From Betaproteobacteria bacterium HGW-Betaproteobacteria-9 (GTDB lineage Bacteria; Pseudomonadota; Gammaproteobacteria; Burkholderiales; Burkholderiaceae_C): a DNA stretch of 64,000 nucleotides. The translations under genes were made by a program, and so were the position numbers. The notes below the pieces were generated by a model, which was given only the letters and a program-made list of their open reading frames with translations, had not been told where the DNA came from and searched no databases. Location of the stretch: assembly GCA_002842215.1 (NCBI GenBank), contig PHCC01000002.1, positions 62,001 to 126,000 on the forward strand, written 5' to 3'. Below, in pieces: positions 9,137-17,923 of the stretch (position 1 is its first letter; the number at the start of each line of letters is the position of its first letter).

Positions 9137-9952
9137 TCAGGCTGCCAGACCCTTGTAGAGCATGTAGGCGGCCAGCACATACAGGATGCTGGCGAAGACG
9201 TGCTTGAGCGATTTCACCGGCAGCGCGTGCGCGGCCTTCACGCCCAGCGGCGCCATGAGCACGCTGGCGATGGCGATGACCAGCAGCGCGGGCAGAAACA
9301 CATAGCCCAGCGAACCGCTGGGCAAGCCGGTCACGCCTTGACCGGCAACGATGTAGCCCAAGGCATTGGCCAGCGCAATCGGGAACCCGAGCGCAGCGCT
9401 GGTGGCCACGGCGTTGTGGATGGCGACGTTGCACCAGGTCATGAAAGGCACGCTCACGAAGCCGCCCCCCGCACCCACCAGACCGGAGAGGAAGCCGATG
9501 GTCGTGCCCGCGCCGATCTGGCCCGCGGTGCCGGGCAGGGTGCGTGTGGGTTTTGGTTTTTTGTCCATCAGCATCTGCGTCGCGGAGAAGCTGACGAAAG
9601 CCGCAAACACCAGCGCGAGCCACGAACCCTTGAGCAGGGCGAACACGCCCAGGCTGGCCAGCGCGGCGCCGAGCACGATGCCCGGCGCCAGGCGCTTGAC
9701 GATGTCCCAGCGCACGGCACCGCGTTGGTGGTGCGCGCGCACGCTGGAGATGGAGGTGAAGATGATGGTGGCCATGGAAGTGGCGATGGCCATCTTGATC
9801 GCCAGGTCGGGGGCGACGCCGCGACCCGAAAGGATCACGGTGATGAAGGGCACCATGATCATGCCCCCACCGATGCCGAGCAGGCCGGCGAGGAAACCGG
9901 TGCACAGGCCAAGGGCAACCAGTTCGGCAATGAGCAGAGGTTCAAGGATCAT
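9137..9952 (-). CDS. TauE/SafE-family anion permease
   Basis: 271 residues from ATG 9952 (MILEPLLIAELVALG). The frame stays open upstream to 10036, but that part is read from a dispersed intergenic repeat and is unlikely to be coding. About eight hydrophobic segments are visible, with the two duplicated family motifs GLLGIGGGMIMVPF and GLVGAGGGFVSVPF. Family members export sulfite, sulfoacetate or other organosulfur anions across the inner membrane. The substrate is not determinable here. Confidence 0.9.
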   Translation of the reverse strand: MILEPLLIAELVALGLCTGFLAGLLGIGGGMIMVPFITVILSGRGVAPDLAIKMAIATSMATIIFTSISSVRAHHQRGAVRWDIVKRLAPGIVLGAALASLGVFALLKGSWLALVFAAFVSFSATQMLMDKKPKPTRTLPGTAGQIGAGTTIGFLSGLVGAGGGFVSVPFMTWCNVAIHNAVATSAALGFPIALANALGYIVAGQGVTGLPSGSLGYVFLPALLVIAIASVLMAPLGVKAAHALPVKSLKHVFASILYVLAAYMLYKGLAA

Positions 9953-10010
9953 GAGGGGATCGTGGCCAAACGCCGAAAGCACGCTCAGGAGGGGGAGCCA
10001 CCCAGAGCAG

Positions 10011-10094
10011 CCGTGGAACCGGCTTCGCCGGGCCACAGGCTGCGTTCCCCCTCCCGCAGGAGAGGGGGGAGGACGTGAAGCGGCGCAGGGGGGG
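10011..10094. repeat. GC-rich dispersed intergenic repeat, copy 1
   Basis: Carries the core CCGTGGAACCGGCTTCGCC, then a CCCCCTCCCGCAGG / AGGGGGG hairpin and GCGGCGCAGGGGG. Related copies lie at 19299-19368, 28811-28881, 28897-28979 and 31933-32000. It sits between the 6S RNA 3' end and the TauE-type gene, where its hairpin could serve as a transcription barrier (inference). Confidence 0.75.
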
Positions 10095-10105
10095 TGGTTC
10101 GAATA

Positions 10106-10280
10106 AGGTGTCTGCCGTGCCGCCGGACCGTCATCCTGAACCGGGGTTCAGGTGGGCCAGGGCAGCGTGACTTCGGGTTCATCTGACGCGAGATGCTCAC
10201 ACCCATCAGGCAATGTACCTAGTCCGTGCTCAATGAGCATTGGTTCAAGGAAATATAAAGCCCGGCGCGCACTGCAGACG
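10106..10280 (-). ncRNA. ssrS: 6S RNA
   Basis: About 175 nt immediately downstream of zapA, the usual 6S position. The ends form a long closing stem: 5' UCUGC.GUGC.CGCCGGGC (about 10278-10261) pairs with 3' GUCCGGCGGCAC.GGCAGA (about 10130-10110). A U-rich 5' bubble strand (CUUUAUAUUUCC) follows. The 3' side has the characteristic small hairpin CCUGAACCCCGGUUCAGG, as in E. coli 6S. Family knowledge: it binds the sigma-70 holoenzyme and represses transcription in stationary phase. Exact ends are estimated from the stem and promoter. Confidence 0.85.
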
Positions 10281-10286
10281 GTTTGG

Positions 10287-10315
10287 ATTGTAGGCCCGCT
10301 GCGCTGTGTTTTCAG
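10287..10315 (-). promoter_or_regulatory. Probable sigma-70 promoter of 6S RNA
   Basis: Minus-strand CTGAAA (10315-10310), a 17-nt spacer and TACAAT (10292-10287). The predicted start is about 10280, where the closing stem of 6S RNA begins. Confidence 0.6.
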
Positions 10316-10356
10316 GACCGCCGGTCCATAAAAACTTGCGCGCCGCCGAATGGTCG

Positions 10357-10740
10357 TCAGAGCAGTTGGCCGTCGCTGCCCAGGGTCTGGTCGAGGCGGC
10401 GAATGAGCTCGTCCATGCGCGCCTGCGCGGCCGGATCGTTGTCCGCACTGCCCAGGGTCTGTGTGGGTTCGGTCAGCGCGCCGGATTCGGTGTGACCGAA
10501 CACGGGCTGTTCAAAATGTTGTGACTCTTTTTGCGACAGCTCGAAGGCGAGGTTCAGCGAGGCGAGCACGGCGATGCGGTCGCGGGCCTTCATCTTGCCG
10601 GCATCGCGGATGCGGCACATGGCGGTGTCGACCCGCTCCACGGCGTCGAGCAGGGCCGACTCGCCACCCACAGGGCAGGCCAGCAGGTAGCTCTGACCCA
10701 TGATCTGGACTTCAATCTGTTTGCTGGCCGGCTTGTTCAT
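10357..10740 (-). CDS. zapA: Cell division protein ZapA
   Basis: 127 residues. The N-terminal half has the ZapA signature (IEVQIMGQSYLLACP, VDTAMCRIRDAGKMKARDRIAVLASLNLAFEL). The C-terminal part is a helical coiled coil. ZapA cross-links FtsZ filaments at the septum. Its start overlaps the stop of the zapB-like gene by four bases (ATGA), so the pair is translationally coupled. 6S RNA follows directly downstream. Confidence 0.93.
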   Translation of the reverse strand: MNKPASKQIEVQIMGQSYLLACPVGGESALLDAVERVDTAMCRIRDAGKMKARDRIAVLASLNLAFELSQKESQHFEQPVFGHTESGALTEPTQTLGSADNDPAAQARMDELIRRLDQTLGSDGQLL

Positions 10741-10976
10741 TCGCGATCCTTGTTCGGGGTCGTCAGGACTTCGGTGGCCGAGGCGGGCAGCCGGTCGAGC
10801 AGGGCGTCGATGCGGGCGCGGGCGGCGTTCAAGCGCGACTTGAGCGAGTCCCTTTCGGCCTGCAGGGCCTGCACCTGCTCGTGCAGCAGGGCGTTGGTGC
10901 GCTGCAGTTCCTCGTGTCGCAGCAGCAGCCGCTCTACGCGTTCGGTGATCTGGTCAAGGTGCTTGGGATCGGCCAT
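10737..10976 (-). CDS. ZapB-like / TIGR02449-type small coiled-coil protein
   Basis: 79 residues from ATG 10976 (MADPKHLDQITERVERLLL), almost entirely one heptad-rich helix (EELQRTNALLHEQVQALQAE). An ATG at 11000 is in frame but falls inside a TACAAT box (11004-10999) that is a good -10 for this gene, so 10976 is preferred. The family sits beside zapA in beta- and gammaproteobacteria and is thought to act in division with ZapA. Confidence 0.82.
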   Translation of the reverse strand: MADPKHLDQITERVERLLLRHEELQRTNALLHEQVQALQAERDSLKSRLNAARARIDALLDRLPASATEVLTTPNKDRE

Positions 10977-11044
10977 GGTTACGACATGTTGCTGCCACAT
11001 TGTAGGGTTGCGGCAAGGGCCGCGCGATTACAATGGGCGCTGTT

Positions 11045-11255
11045 GGTGCTCGCGGTGTGGTTCACATGCCGCAGTTCAACGGGAAGCAGGAGGGAAAGTC
11101 CACACGGACCGACCTAACCTGCGCTGCCCCCGCAACGGTAAGCAGACGAGATGCCTGATGTCTTCAGGCCACTCCGCTTTCATCTCACAACCACTGGACG
11201 GCTCGCGCTGTCTGGGAAGGTGATGAAGGTCGCTCTGCCAGCCCGGATACCGGCC
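11045..11255 (+). promoter_or_regulatory. Adenosylcobalamin (B12) riboswitch
   Basis: Contains the conserved elements in order: GGTGCTCGCGG (P1/P2 side), GGGAAGCAGG, the B12-box region CTGCCCCCGCAACGGTAAGC (near 11130), CCACTGG, TCTGGGAAGGTGATGA and the closing GCCAGCCCGGATACCGGCC. It lies upstream of btuB with about 100 nt of expression-platform sequence. It should reduce expression of the downstream B12 operon when adenosylcobalamin is abundant. A TACAAT box at 11029-11034 with TTGCGG 15 nt earlier may be its promoter. Confidence 0.93.
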
Positions 11256-11353
11256 AACGAGGTGGTGGTGCGTCCAGTCGTTGGCGCGCTGCCGTGACGC
11301 TCAGGCACCGTCGGGGAAGACGGTGAGAGCACATCATCGTTCGTTCTGCTTTC

Positions 11354-13198
11354 ATGAAAAACCGCAACCTGCGCGCGCCCCTGGCCGTGCTGCCCCTGGC
11401 CATCCTGGCCCTGTCTTCCCACGCCCAGACTTCTGCAACTTCCCCCACCACGGAGCTGCCTGAAACCGTGGTCACCGCCACGCGGTCTGCCATACCTGTA
11501 GCCGATGTGGTGGCCGACGTCTCCATTGTTGATCGCGAGCAGATCGAGCGCAGCGGCGCCAATGGTCTGGCCGATGTACTGTCGCGTGTGCCGGGCATCA
11601 CCGTGACCCGCAATGGCGGCCCGGCTTCGACCACCAGTGTGTACCTGCGCGGCGCGGAGACGCGCTTCACCGCCGTGTTTGTGGACGGGGTCCGCGTGGA
11701 TTCGCAGTCCACCGGCGGCGCCAGCTGGAACGCGATCCCGCTGGCGCAGGTCGAGCGCATCGAGGTGCTTCGCGGCCCGGCGGCGGCGATCTACGGATCG
11801 GACGCCCTGGCCGGTGTGGTCCAGATCTTCACTCGCCAGGGTGAGACGGGTTTCTTTCCCTCTGCCCATGTGGGCGTGGGCACGCACAACACGCGCGACA
11901 TGAGCGTGTCGCTGCGGGGCGGGCAGGACGCGGTGAGCTATGCGCTGGGCCTGTCCGGTGAGCGCAGCGACGGTTTCAACGCCAAGCCCTCGGGCAACCC
12001 GGACCGCGACGGCTACCGCAGCCAGTCGGTCTCTGGCCGGCTGGGCTGGAAGCTCGCGCCCGGCCACGAGCTGGAAGCGACGCTGCTCGACAGCGAGCAG
12101 AAGGCGGGCTACGACGGCTTTCTGCCCGGTCAGGACGACCAGAGCCAGCAGGATTTGCGCACCCAGGGCATCAGCTGGTCGGCGGCCTGGAGCGACGCCT
12201 GGAAAACCCGGGTAGGGGTGACACGCGGTACCGACCGCTACGAGACCACGCCGTCGCCTTACCTGACCAAGACCCGCATCGACACCTACCTCTTGCGCAA
12301 CGAGTGGCGCATGGGCACGGCCACCCTGAGCGCCGATCTGGAGCGCCGCGAAGACCGCCTCACGAACGGCAGCACCACCCCCGAACAGAACGACCGCGAC
12401 CAGAACGCGCTCGCGCTGGGCTACACGCTGCGACAGGGCGCACACACGCTGCAGCTCAACGCACGCCACGACGACGACAGCGAGTTCGGTGGCCAGTCCA
12501 CCGGTGGCGCGGCCTACGCGTTTGCGTTCACGCCCGCCTGGCGTGCCACGCTGTCGGCCGGCACCGCGTTCCGTGTGCCCACGCTGTTCCAGCGCTTCAG
12601 CCTCTACGGCACACCCGATCTGAAGGCCGAAACCGCCCGCAACTTCGAAACCGGTCTGCGCTACCAGTCGGGTCATGACCGGGCTGGGTTCACGCTCTAC
12701 CGCAACGACGTGAAGAACCTGATCAACTACGTCAGTGGCCCCGGAACGTGTGCCAATGGCATGGGTGAATTCGCGGGTTGTTACGGCAACACGGGCAGGG
12801 CGCGCTACACCGGCGTCACGCTCAGCGGCGGCACCCGTGTGGGCGCGGTCAACCTCGGGGCTTCGCTCGATCTGATGCGTCCTAAAGACCAGGAGACCGG
12901 TCTGCGCCTCGCCCGGCGCGCCCAGACCCAGGCCACGTTGACCGCCGACACCCAGTTGGCCAGTTGGACGCTCGGTGGCGAGGTGCAGCATGTCGGCTCG
13001 CGTTTCAACGACGCGGCCAACACGCAGCGCCTGCCGGCCTACAGCCTGCTGAACCTGACGGCGAGCACCGCGCTCACGCCCAACTGGAAGCTGCAGGCCC
13101 GTGTCGACAACCTGAGCGACAAGGCCTACGAGTCGGTGCTGGGCTACGCCACCGCCGGTCGCACCTTGTATGTCGGCCTCAACTGGACGCCGCGTTGA
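11354..13198 (+). CDS. btuB: TonB-dependent outer-membrane vitamin B12 receptor
   Basis: 614 residues with a signal peptide (cleavage after SSHAQ), TonB box region (ETVVTATR), plug domain (VLRGPAAAIYGSDALAGVV; IPLAQVERIEVLRGP) and a C-terminal 22-strand beta-barrel pattern. Length fits BtuB. The riboswitch directly upstream fixes the substrate class as cobalamin/corrinoid. It is followed after 8 nt by cobB, so uptake and late synthesis are controlled together. Confidence 0.93.
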   Translation: MKNRNLRAPLAVLPLAILALSSHAQTSATSPTTELPETVVTATRSAIPVADVVADVSIVDREQIERSGANGLADVLSRVPGITVTRNGGPASTTSVYLRGAETRFTAVFVDGVRVDSQSTGGASWNAIPLAQVERIEVLRGPAAAIYGSDALAGVVQIFTRQGETGFFPSAHVGVGTHNTRDMSVSLRGGQDAVSYALGLSGERSDGFNAKPSGNPDRDGYRSQSVSGRLGWKLAPGHELEATLLDSEQKAGYDGFLPGQDDQSQQDLRTQGISWSAAWSDAWKTRVGVTRGTDRYETTPSPYLTKTRIDTYLLRNEWRMGTATLSADLERREDRLTNGSTTPEQNDRDQNALALGYTLRQGAHTLQLNARHDDDSEFGGQSTGGAAYAFAFTPAWRATLSAGTAFRVPTLFQRFSLYGTPDLKAETARNFETGLRYQSGHDRAGFTLYRNDVKNLINYVSGPGTCANGMGEFAGCYGNTGRARYTGVTLSGGTRVGAVNLGASLDLMRPKDQETGLRLARRAQTQATLTADTQLASWTLGGEVQHVGSRFNDAANTQRLPAYSLLNLTASTALTPNWKLQARVDNLSDKAYESVLGYATAGRTLYVGLNWTPR

Positions 13199-13206
13199 GT
13201 GCCACC

Positions 13207-14562
13207 ATGGACCACGCCGTTGCTGTCTGCCCCGCGCTGCTGATCGCGGCCCCCGCCTCTGGCCAGGGCAAGACCACGGTGACGGCGGCGCTCGCACGGC
13301 TGCACACGCGGCAGGGCCGGCGGGTGCGGGTGTTCAAGTGCGGCCCGGATTTTCTGGACCCGCACTGGCACACGTTTGCCAGCGGCCAACCGGTGCACAA
13401 CCTTGACCTCTGGCTCAACGGCGAGGCCGACATCCGCGCGCGCCTGTTCGAGGCCGCTTTGTCGAGCGACCTGATCCTGATCGAAGGGGTCATGGGTCTG
13501 TTCGACGGCGAGCCCAGCGCCGCCGATCTGGCGCGGCGCCTGGGCATTCCGGTGTTGGCTGTGATCGACGCGTCGGCGATGGCGGGCACCTTCGGCGCGC
13601 TGGCGCACGGGCTGCGCCATTACCAGGAAGGCCTGCCCTGGGCGGGCGTGCTGGCCAACAGGGTCGCCAGCGAGGGCCACGCGCAGATGCTGCAGCGCTC
13701 GTTGCGACCGGCGATGTCCGAAGGCGACACGGTGGGCATCGACGCCGGCTGGCTCGGGGCCTTGTTGCGCGATGCGGGGTTCACGCTGCCCGAGCGGCAC
13801 CTTGGTTTGACGGTCGCGTCCGAGCTGCCCGACGCCATGGAGCGTCTGGACGCCGTGGCCGACGCGCTGGCACAGACGCCGCTGGGTCAGCTCGACCCCG
13901 CGGGCTGGCAGCGTTGGTCGGTACGGTTCGACGCGGTGTTGCCCGCGGTGTCCGAGAGCCGGCTGGCGGGGCGCACGGTGGCGGTGGCGCGCGATGCGGC
14001 CTTCTGTTTCATCTACCCGGCCAACCTGGACAGCCTGCGCGCACTCGGCGCCGAGCTGGTGTTTTTCTCGCCGCTGGCCGACGAGCCGGTGCCGGCTTGT
14101 GACGCCGTGTGGCTGCCGGGCGGTTACCCGGAGCTGCATGCGGCCACGCTGGCGATGGGCACGCGCTGCCGCGCTTCTTTGGCCGAACACGTCGCGGCCG
14201 GCCGGCCGGTCTGGGCCGAGTGCGGCGGCATGATGCCTCTGTTTGACACCCTGGCCACCGCCGACGGCGACGAGCACGCGATGTGGGGCCTGCTGCCCGG
14301 CCGCGTGGTCATGCAGAAGCGCCTGGCTGCGCTCGGGCCGCAGCGCTGGAACACGGAGCGGGGCGAGCTGCGCGGGCACACGTTTCACTACTCGACCACC
14401 GAGTCGTCGCTGATGCCGCGCTCAACGACCGCACCGCAGCGCGCGGGCGGGCGCGGCGAGGCCATCTACGCACAGGGCCCGGTGCGCGCCAGCTATTTCC
14501 ACGCCTGGTTCGCTTCCAACCCCGAGGCCGCGGCCGCGCTGTTTCTTGAGGAGGTTTTGTGA
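13207..14562 (+). CDS. cobB: Cobyrinate / hydrogenobyrinate a,c-diamide synthase (CbiA/CobB)
   Basis: 451 residues from ATG 13207; the frame is open further upstream but that part overlaps btuB. N-terminal ATP-binding domain with AAPASGQGKTTV, then GVMGLFDG, and a C-terminal class I glutamine amidotransferase-like domain with the nucleophile Cys in WAECGGMM. The enzyme amidates the a and c side chains of the corrin ring using ATP and glutamine. The stop overlaps the GTG start of the next gene. Confidence 0.92.
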   Translation: MDHAVAVCPALLIAAPASGQGKTTVTAALARLHTRQGRRVRVFKCGPDFLDPHWHTFASGQPVHNLDLWLNGEADIRARLFEAALSSDLILIEGVMGLFDGEPSAADLARRLGIPVLAVIDASAMAGTFGALAHGLRHYQEGLPWAGVLANRVASEGHAQMLQRSLRPAMSEGDTVGIDAGWLGALLRDAGFTLPERHLGLTVASELPDAMERLDAVADALAQTPLGQLDPAGWQRWSVRFDAVLPAVSESRLAGRTVAVARDAAFCFIYPANLDSLRALGAELVFFSPLADEPVPACDAVWLPGGYPELHAATLAMGTRCRASLAEHVAAGRPVWAECGGMMPLFDTLATADGDEHAMWGLLPGRVVMQKRLAALGPQRWNTERGELRGHTFHYSTTESSLMPRSTTAPQRAGGRGEAIYAQGPVRASYFHAWFASNPEAAAALFLEEVL

Positions 14563-15380
14563 GCACACAGCCCCTGGGACCGCAGCGCATCGTCTGCCTG
14601 ACCGAGGAGACCACCGAGTGGCTCTACCTGCTGGGGCAGGAGCAGCGCATCGTCGGCATCAGCGGCTACACGGTGCGCCCGCGCCGGGCTCGCGACGAGA
14701 AGCCCAAGGTCAGCGCGTTTCTCAACGCGAAGATCGACAAGATCCTCGCGCTGCAGCCCGACTGCGTGTTCGGTTTTTCGGACCTGCAGGCCGACATTGC
14801 GGCCTCGCTGATCCGAGCTGGTGTGCAGGTGACGGTGTTCAACCAGCGCAGCGTAGACGAAATTTTTTCCATGCTGTACCAGGTGGCCGCCATGGTGGGC
14901 TGCGCTGAAGACGGTCTCGCGCGCATCGCGGTCATGCGCCAGCGGCTGGACGTGATCCGCGCCGAGGTGGCCGCGCTGGTGGCGTCCGGCAAGCGCCGTC
15001 CGCGGGTGTTTTTTGAAGAGTGGGACGAGCCGCATATCAGCGGCATCCGCTGGGTGTCCGAGCTGTTGGGCATTGCGGGCGGTGACGACGTGTTTCCCGA
15101 GCTGGCCGTGCAGTCGCTGGGCAAGGACCGCATCATTGCCGACGGCAGCGAGATCGTGCGCCGCGCGCCCGACATCGTGATCGGCTCGTGGTGCGGCAAG
15201 AAGTTCCGGCCCGAGAAGGTGGCGGCGCGCGCCGGCTGGCAGGATGTGCCCGCCGTGCGCGACGGCCAGCTGTTCGAGATCAAGTCGGCCGACATCCTGC
15301 AACCCGGCCCCGCGGCGCTGACCGACGGGGTGGAACAGATGCACCGCATCGTCGCAACGTGGATGAGTCAGCATGGCTGA
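14559..15380 (+). CDS. Cytoplasmic-looking cobalamin-binding (BtuF-like) periplasmic-binding-fold protein
   Basis: 273 residues from GTG 14559, overlapping the cobB stop. A class III substrate-binding fold (RIVCLTEETTEWLYLLGQ; ILALQPDCVFGFSDLQADI). No signal peptide is present, unlike the second BtuF-like protein at 15945. Proteins of this kind occur in B12 clusters; the missing export signal suggests a cytoplasmic corrinoid-binding role or an unrecognised start. Overlaps cobU by 8 nt. Confidence 0.78.
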   Translation: MSTQPLGPQRIVCLTEETTEWLYLLGQEQRIVGISGYTVRPRRARDEKPKVSAFLNAKIDKILALQPDCVFGFSDLQADIAASLIRAGVQVTVFNQRSVDEIFSMLYQVAAMVGCAEDGLARIAVMRQRLDVIRAEVAALVASGKRRPRVFFEEWDEPHISGIRWVSELLGIAGGDDVFPELAVQSLGKDRIIADGSEIVRRAPDIVIGSWCGKKFRPEKVAARAGWQDVPAVRDGQLFEIKSADILQPGPAALTDGVEQMHRIVATWMSQHG

Positions 15381-15948
15381 CCCGACCCGCAGCGAATTCA
15401 TCCTCGGCGGTCAACGCAGTGGCAAGTCGCGCCGGGCCGAAACGCTGGCGCGACAGTGGCTGGAGCGTTCGCCCGATCACCGCGCCGTGATGGTCGCCAC
15501 CGGTCAGGCCTGGGACGACGAGATGCGCGAACGCATCGCGCGCCACCGGCGCGACCGCGCCGAGCGGGTGCCGGGCATGGTCACGGTGGAGGAGCCGCTG
15601 GCGCTGGCCGAGGCGCTGGGGCGCGTCGGCGATGCGCAAACGCTGGTGGTGGTCGATTGCCTGACGCTGTGGATGACCAACCTGACGATGCCGGCCGATG
15701 CCGGGCAGGCCATCGATGAACCCGCCGTGATCGCCGCAGGCGATGCGCTGTGCGAGGCCATCGCCGCAGCGCCCGGCCCGTTGGTGCTGGTGGGCAACGA
15801 GATCGGCCTGGGCGTGATCCCCCTGGGGCGCGAGGTGCGCCAGTTCGTGGACGCGCTGGGCCGTTTGAACCAGAGCGTGGCGGCCGCCTGCGAGCGCGTC
15901 ACCCTGATGGCGGCGGGCCTGCCGCTGGCCTTGAAAGACAAGCCATGA
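15373..15948 (+). CDS. cobU: Adenosylcobinamide kinase / adenosylcobinamide-phosphate guanylyltransferase
   Basis: 191 residues. P-loop GGQRSGKS at the N-terminus, the histidine region QAWDDEMRERIARHRRDR, VVDCLTLWMTNL and VGNEIGLGVIPLGREVRQF are all diagnostic of CobU/CobP. It phosphorylates adenosylcobinamide and transfers GMP, activating it for CobS. Stop and start overlap with btuF (ATGA). Confidence 0.94.
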   Translation: MADPTRSEFILGGQRSGKSRRAETLARQWLERSPDHRAVMVATGQAWDDEMRERIARHRRDRAERVPGMVTVEEPLALAEALGRVGDAQTLVVVDCLTLWMTNLTMPADAGQAIDEPAVIAAGDALCEAIAAAPGPLVLVGNEIGLGVIPLGREVRQFVDALGRLNQSVAAACERVTLMAAGLPLALKDKP

Positions 15949-16847
15949 ATCCGACGCTCAAGATCCTGGCCGCTGTGGCTCTGGTGGGGTTGGCGCTGCT
16001 GTCCCTGCCGGCCCGCGCCGCGCTGCAGATCACCGATGACCACGGCGTGGTGGTGGACTTCGAGCGCTCGCCGCAGCGCATCGTGAGCCTGCTGCCCTCG
16101 CTGGCCGAGACGGTGTGCGAACTCGGCCAGTGCCAGCGCCTGGTGGGCGTGGACCGCTACACCAACTGGCCCGCGAGCGTGAAGCCGCTGCCCAAGGTGG
16201 GCGGCGGGCTGGACCCGAACATCGAACAGATCGTGGCGCTGCGGCCTGATGTGGTGCTGATGGCGACGTCGTCGCGCGCGGGCGACCGGCTGCGTGCGCT
16301 GGGCCTCAAGGTGGTGGCGCTGGAGCCCAAGACGCACGCCGACGTGCAGCGCGTGATGCTCAAGATCGGCGCCTTGCTGGAGGTGCCCGACGCGCAGAAA
16401 ATCTGGCGTGCCATCGACGCCGCCGTGATGGCCGCCGCGCAGTCGCTGCCGGCGGGCGTGCGTGGCACAAGGGTGTATTTCGAGGTCAACCCCGGGCCGT
16501 ACGCCGCGGGCGAAAGCTCCTTCATCGGCGAGACGCTGACACGCCTGGGCACGAAGAACATCGTGCCCGCGTCGCTGGGGCCGTTCCCGAAGCTCAACCC
16601 CGAGTACATCGTGCGCGCCGATCCCGACCTGATCATGGTCGGCCAGCGCAGCGTGGACGGCATGCTGCAGCGGCCGGGCTGGATGAGCATGCGCGCCATG
16701 CGCGCGCAGCACCTGTGTGTGTTCCCGGCCGACGAATCCGACACCCTGGTGCGGCCCGGCCCGCGCATGGCCGAGGGGGCCCGGCTGATGGCGCGCTGCC
16801 TGACCGAGAAGGCGCCCGGCGCCAAGAAATCGGGGGTACGTCCGTGA
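15945..16847 (+). CDS. btuF: B12 ABC transporter periplasmic binding protein
   Basis: 300 residues from ATG 15945, with a signal peptide (AVALVGLALLSLPARA) followed by LQITDDHGVVVDFERSPQRIVSLLPS, the typical start of a mature BtuF. The pattern of two lobes joined by a helix fits class III binding proteins. It is followed by overlapping permease and ATPase genes, making the BtuFCD import system for corrinoids received from BtuB. Confidence 0.88.
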   Translation: MNPTLKILAAVALVGLALLSLPARAALQITDDHGVVVDFERSPQRIVSLLPSLAETVCELGQCQRLVGVDRYTNWPASVKPLPKVGGGLDPNIEQIVALRPDVVLMATSSRAGDRLRALGLKVVALEPKTHADVQRVMLKIGALLEVPDAQKIWRAIDAAVMAAAQSLPAGVRGTRVYFEVNPGPYAAGESSFIGETLTRLGTKNIVPASLGPFPKLNPEYIVRADPDLIMVGQRSVDGMLQRPGWMSMRAMRAQHLCVFPADESDTLVRPGPRMAEGARLMARCLTEKAPGAKKSGVRP

Positions 16848-17923
16848 ACGCACGCCGCGCCTCCTGGCTGGTGGTGGGCCTGTTGCTCACCGCGCTGGCC
16901 TTGGCCGCGCTCGGCGTGTGCGTGGGCAGCGCGGGTTTTGAAAACCTGATCGGCCCGTTGTTGAAACCGGATGTCGATCCGGCCGCCACCGCGATGGCGC
17001 AGCAGATCGTGTGGGAGATCCGCCTGCCGCGCACGCTGGGGGCCTGGGGTGCGGGCGCGCTGCTGGGCCTGGCCGGCGCGGTGGCGCAGGGCCTGTTCCG
17101 CAACCCGCTGGCCGACCCGTTTCTGCTCGGCAGCGCCTCCGGCGCTTCGCTCGGTGTGGCGCTGGCACTGGCCGCGATGGGCGGTGGCGCGGGCATGCTG
17201 GGCGCCGGCATGATGAACAGCGGCGTGGCCGTGAGCGTGTTTTCCAGCAGCGTCTGGGTGCGCCTGGGCCTGACCGGTGCGGCCTTTGGCGGCGCGGTGC
17301 TGGCGGTGCTGCTCACACTGCTGCTCTCGCGTGGCGTGCAGCACACGCTGCGCCTGCTGCTGGCCGGCGTGGTGGTGGGTGTGGTGCTGGGTGCGATGAC
17401 ACACCTCGTGTTGCTGTTCTCGCCGGAGTCGCTGCAGGCCATGCAGGCCTTCATGCTCGGCTCCACCAGCTTCGTGGGCTGGACCGCCTGCGTGCTGATG
17501 GTGGCCGTGTGGGCGCTGTGCGCACTGGCGGCCTGGCTGCTGGCGCGCGTGCTCGACGGCCTGAGCCTGGGCGACGCGACCGCGCGCAGCCTGGGCCTGC
17601 CGCTGGGTCCCATGCGCGCGGCGCTGGTGGCGGTGCTCGCGCTGGCCACGGGCACCGCCGTGGCGCAGACCGGGCTGATCGCCTTCGTGGGTCTGGCCGC
17701 GCCGCACCTGGTGCGCTCCATGGTCAAGACCACCAGCGCCCGGTTGATGCTCTTGGCCAGCTGCATGGGCGGCGCGCTGCTGATGGCGGCCGACACGCTG
17801 GCGCGCTGGCTGATCGCGCCGCAGGAGCTGCCGGTGGGCGTGCTCACCGCCGTGCTGGGCGGCGGCTACCTGCTGTGGCTGATGCAGCGCAACACGCGCG
17901 TATCGCGGGGGGCGGGACTGTGA
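16844..17923 (+). CDS. btuC: B12 ABC transporter permease (FecCD family)
   Basis: 359 residues from GTG 16844 (overlap with the btuF stop). Many hydrophobic segments are visible, with the FecCD motifs RLPRTLGAWGAGALLGLAGA, NPLADPFLLGSASGASLG and GLIAFVGLAAPHLVR, and a cytoplasmic-loop glycine pattern that docks with the ATPase. Inner-membrane channel of the B12 importer. Confidence 0.92.
   Translation: MNARRASWLVVGLLLTALALAALGVCVGSAGFENLIGPLLKPDVDPAATAMAQQIVWEIRLPRTLGAWGAGALLGLAGAVAQGLFRNPLADPFLLGSASGASLGVALALAAMGGGAGMLGAGMMNSGVAVSVFSSSVWVRLGLTGAAFGGAVLAVLLTLLLSRGVQHTLRLLLAGVVVGVVLGAMTHLVLLFSPESLQAMQAFMLGSTSFVGWTACVLMVAVWALCALAAWLLARVLDGLSLGDATARSLGLPLGPMRAALVAVLALATGTAVAQTGLIAFVGLAAPHLVRSMVKTTSARLMLLASCMGGALLMAADTLARWLIAPQELPVGVLTAVLGGGYLLWLMQRNTRVSRGAGL

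Noticed and set aside
12964..13206. Upstream extension of cobB into btuB
   Set aside because: Overlaps a well-supported gene; the family starts at 13207.
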